A stretch of DNA of 16,461 bases from an uncultured Collinsella sp. Its GTDB lineage: Bacteria; Actinomycetota; Coriobacteriia; Coriobacteriales; Coriobacteriaceae. The stretch lies in contig CABRFG010000051.1 of the NCBI GenBank assembly GCA_902470095.1, positions 1 to 16,461 on the forward strand, written 5' to 3'. The translations under genes and the position numbers were made by a program. A model generated the notes under the pieces. The model saw only the letters and a program-made list of their open reading frames with translations, did no database searches and was not told the origin of the DNA. Below, piece after piece: positions 15,369 to 16,461 of this stretch (its first letter is position 1; every line of letters begins with the position of its first letter).

Positions 15369-15605
15369 ACGTTTACGGAGGGCGCCCTTGAAAGAGGACG
15401 CCCTCCGTGGCAAGATGGGATTTGTCCGAGGCTAAACAGCTTTGGGTCACCGTGGACGGGCAGGGGCCTCGACGCGGTTAGACACGAGACACATACATTA
15501 CGCGACCTCGCCCTGGTGGCCGCACACGTTGGTTGCGGCCGACGCGGGCCGCGGGCAAGTGCTTGTAAGGGAGCCTTGCCTCTCTTGTACGAGAAAGGAC
15601 GCGTA
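15369..15605 (+). other. Long structured leader upstream of nagB (candidate regulatory RNA)
   Basis: TACAAT (15357-15362) could be a -10, giving a leader of about 240 bases. It begins with a long hairpin: 15375-15384 pairs perfectly with 15399-15408, and after a C-A mismatch CCTT and GAGG close a GAAA tetraloop. Further on, GGCCGCA (15518-15524) pairs with TGCGGCC (15534-15540), and AAGGGAG (15567-15573) pairs with CTCTCTT (15580-15586) just ahead of the ribosome-binding site GAAAGGA. I see no match to the glmS ribozyme or another riboswitch I know. The first hairpin could alternatively mark the end of the IIA transcript, but it lacks a T-run. No protein gene is supported here. Confidence 0.5.
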
Positions 15606-16334
15606 ATGAAGATCATTAAAGCTAAAGACTACGAGGATATGAGCCGCAAGGCCGCCAATATCATCTCGGCGCAGGTTATCCTCAAGCCCGACTGTGTGCT
15701 GGGTCTTGCCACCGGCTCCACCCCGATCGGTGCCTACAAGCAGCTCGCTGCTTGGTACGAGAAGGGCGACGTCGACTTTGCCGAGGTCAGCACCTACAAC
15801 CTGGACGAGTATCGCGGCCTTTCGCACGACGATCCCCAGAGCTATCACTACTTCATGCGTGAGAACTTCTTCGATCACATCAACATCGACCTGAACAACA
15901 CGCATGTGCCCGACGGTTCCAACCCCGACGCCGCCGCTGCCTGCTCTGAGTACGACAAGATTGTCGCCGACGCCGGTTACCCGGATCTGCAGCTGCTCGG
16001 CATTGGCAACAACGGCCACATCGGCTTCAACGAGCCCGATGACCACTTCTCCAAGGGCACGCACTGCGTCGACCTCACCGAGAGCACCATTCAGGCCAAC
16101 AGCCGCCTGTTCGACAGCATCGACGATGTTCCCCGTCAGGCCTACACCATGGGTACCCAGACCATCATGTATGCCCGCATGATCCTGGTCGTCGCCAACG
16201 GCGAGGCCAAGGCTCAGGCCGTGCACGATATGTGCTATGGTCCGGTTGCGCCCAAGTGCCCGGCTTCGATCCTGCAGCTGCACACCAACTGCGTTGTCGT
16301 TGCCGACGAGGCCGCCCTTTCGCTCTGCGAGTAG
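15606..16334 (+). CDS. nagB: Glucosamine-6-phosphate deaminase
   Basis: NagB converts glucosamine-6-phosphate to fructose-6-phosphate and ammonia, the entry of amino sugars into glycolysis. The protein has 242 residues, like the shorter Gram-positive enzymes. Motifs are the phosphate loop GLATGSTPIGAY, the general base Asp67 in NLDEYRGL, and GIGNNGHIGFNEP with Asn136, His138 and Glu143. In E. coli the Asn136 position is Asp141; Asn there is, from memory, usual in Gram-positive forms. The reading frame extends 117 codons upstream, but the ATG at 15606 is chosen because GAAAGGA precedes it and the family start (MKIIKAKDY) falls here. It ends in a strong terminator. Induction by amino sugars is likely but no operator was identified. 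Confidence 0.96.
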   Translation: MKIIKAKDYEDMSRKAANIISAQVILKPDCVLGLATGSTPIGAYKQLAAWYEKGDVDFAEVSTYNLDEYRGLSHDDPQSYHYFMRENFFDHINIDLNNTHVPDGSNPDAAAACSEYDKIVADAGYPDLQLLGIGNNGHIGFNEPDDHFSKGTHCVDLTESTIQANSRLFDSIDDVPRQAYTMGTQTIMYARMILVVANGEAKAQAVHDMCYGPVAPKCPASILQLHTNCVVVADEAALSLCE

Positions 16335-16366
16335 CGCGAATCCTGCAGCTCGACATAGCCTTGCCT

Positions 16367-16394
16367 AAGGCCTCCGCTTTGCGGGGGCCTTTTT
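16367..16394 (+). terminator. nagB terminator
   Basis: An 11-bp stem joins AAGGCCTCCGC (16367-16377) and GCGGGGGCCTT (16381-16391), with one T-G pair, a TTT loop and a following T-run. Confidence 0.92.
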
Positions 16395-16439
16395 GCTATC
16401 CCTTTCGGCTTATAGGACAAAATGTGTGTCCACGTTGGG

Positions 16440-16461
16440 GGCATCGGCGCAGGTCGATGCC
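16440..16461. other. Hairpin at the window edge, probably in the leader of the next gene
   Basis: GGCATCG (16440-16446) and CGATGCC (16455-16461) form a perfect 7-bp stem. A smaller dyad, GGACA/TGTCC, lies at 16415-16430. The region is cut by the window end, so no function can be given. Confidence 0.35.

Noticed and set aside
15255..15605. N-terminal extension of NagB starting inside the IIA gene
   Set aside because: The extension is not NagB-like, overlaps the end of the IIA gene and crosses the hairpins; the family start is at 15606 with a good ribosome-binding site.
15369..15605. glmS-type ribozyme/riboswitch before nagB
   Set aside because: None of the conserved glmS core sequences could be found and the hairpin order does not fit.
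15498..16283. Open frame on the minus strand opposite nagB
   Set aside because: Antisense shadow of a secure gene; Val/Gly/Asp-rich sequence with no family pattern.

Overview
The window is about 60% G+C. It carries core bacterial genes (gatB, rplM-rpsI, glmM, ssrA, nagB) mixed with a metal-transport block and several intergenic hairpin repeats. The protein sequences, the small DUF6110-type protein and the general style suggest an actinobacterium of the class Coriobacteriia, probably a Collinsella-like gut anaerobe. That assignment is an inference from memory of protein families; no database search was run.

Layout. Bases 1-980 are the 3' part of gatB. A 343-base gap follows, holding a perfect 38-bp inverted repeat with an inner hairpin, a clear intrinsic terminator, and a nested inverted repeat just upstream of an AAA-ATPase/DUF4143 protein (1324-2688). 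Next is an AraC-family regulator on the minus strand (2753-3757). It is divergent from two back-to-back ABC half-transporters (3872-5698 and 5699-7456) that resemble the YbtP/YbtQ (IrtA/IrtB) metallophore importers. A near-perfect 33-bp palindrome closes that operon. A second unit follows: a small one-helix, cysteine-containing protein (DUF6110-like, 7644-7889) and a P1B-like metal P-type ATPase (7908-9983) with a non-canonical Tyr-Ser-Cys in place of CPC. It ends in a terminator whose T-tract overlaps the stop codon of a convergent unknown gene (10048-10482, minus).

The middle holds tmRNA (10720-11083) with its own terminator. Just beyond lies an antisense 17-base copy of the tmRNA T-arm, and then an alternating array of five copies of a 14-base motif that form hairpins. 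A patatin-like phospholipase follows (11427-12305).

The right part is housekeeping. rplM-rpsI has a strong promoter and a terminator. glmM makes glucosamine-1-phosphate for the cell wall. A stand-alone glucose-type PTS IIA protein comes next, and then nagB behind a long structured leader, with a terminator after it. glmM, the IIA protein and nagB together place amino-sugar synthesis, sugar-uptake signalling and amino-sugar breakdown side by side.

The best candidates for undescribed biology are the P-type ATPase/DUF6110 pair with its possible metal-responsive promoter, the nagB leader RNA, and the repeat structures flanking tmRNA and upstream of the AAA-ATPase gene.
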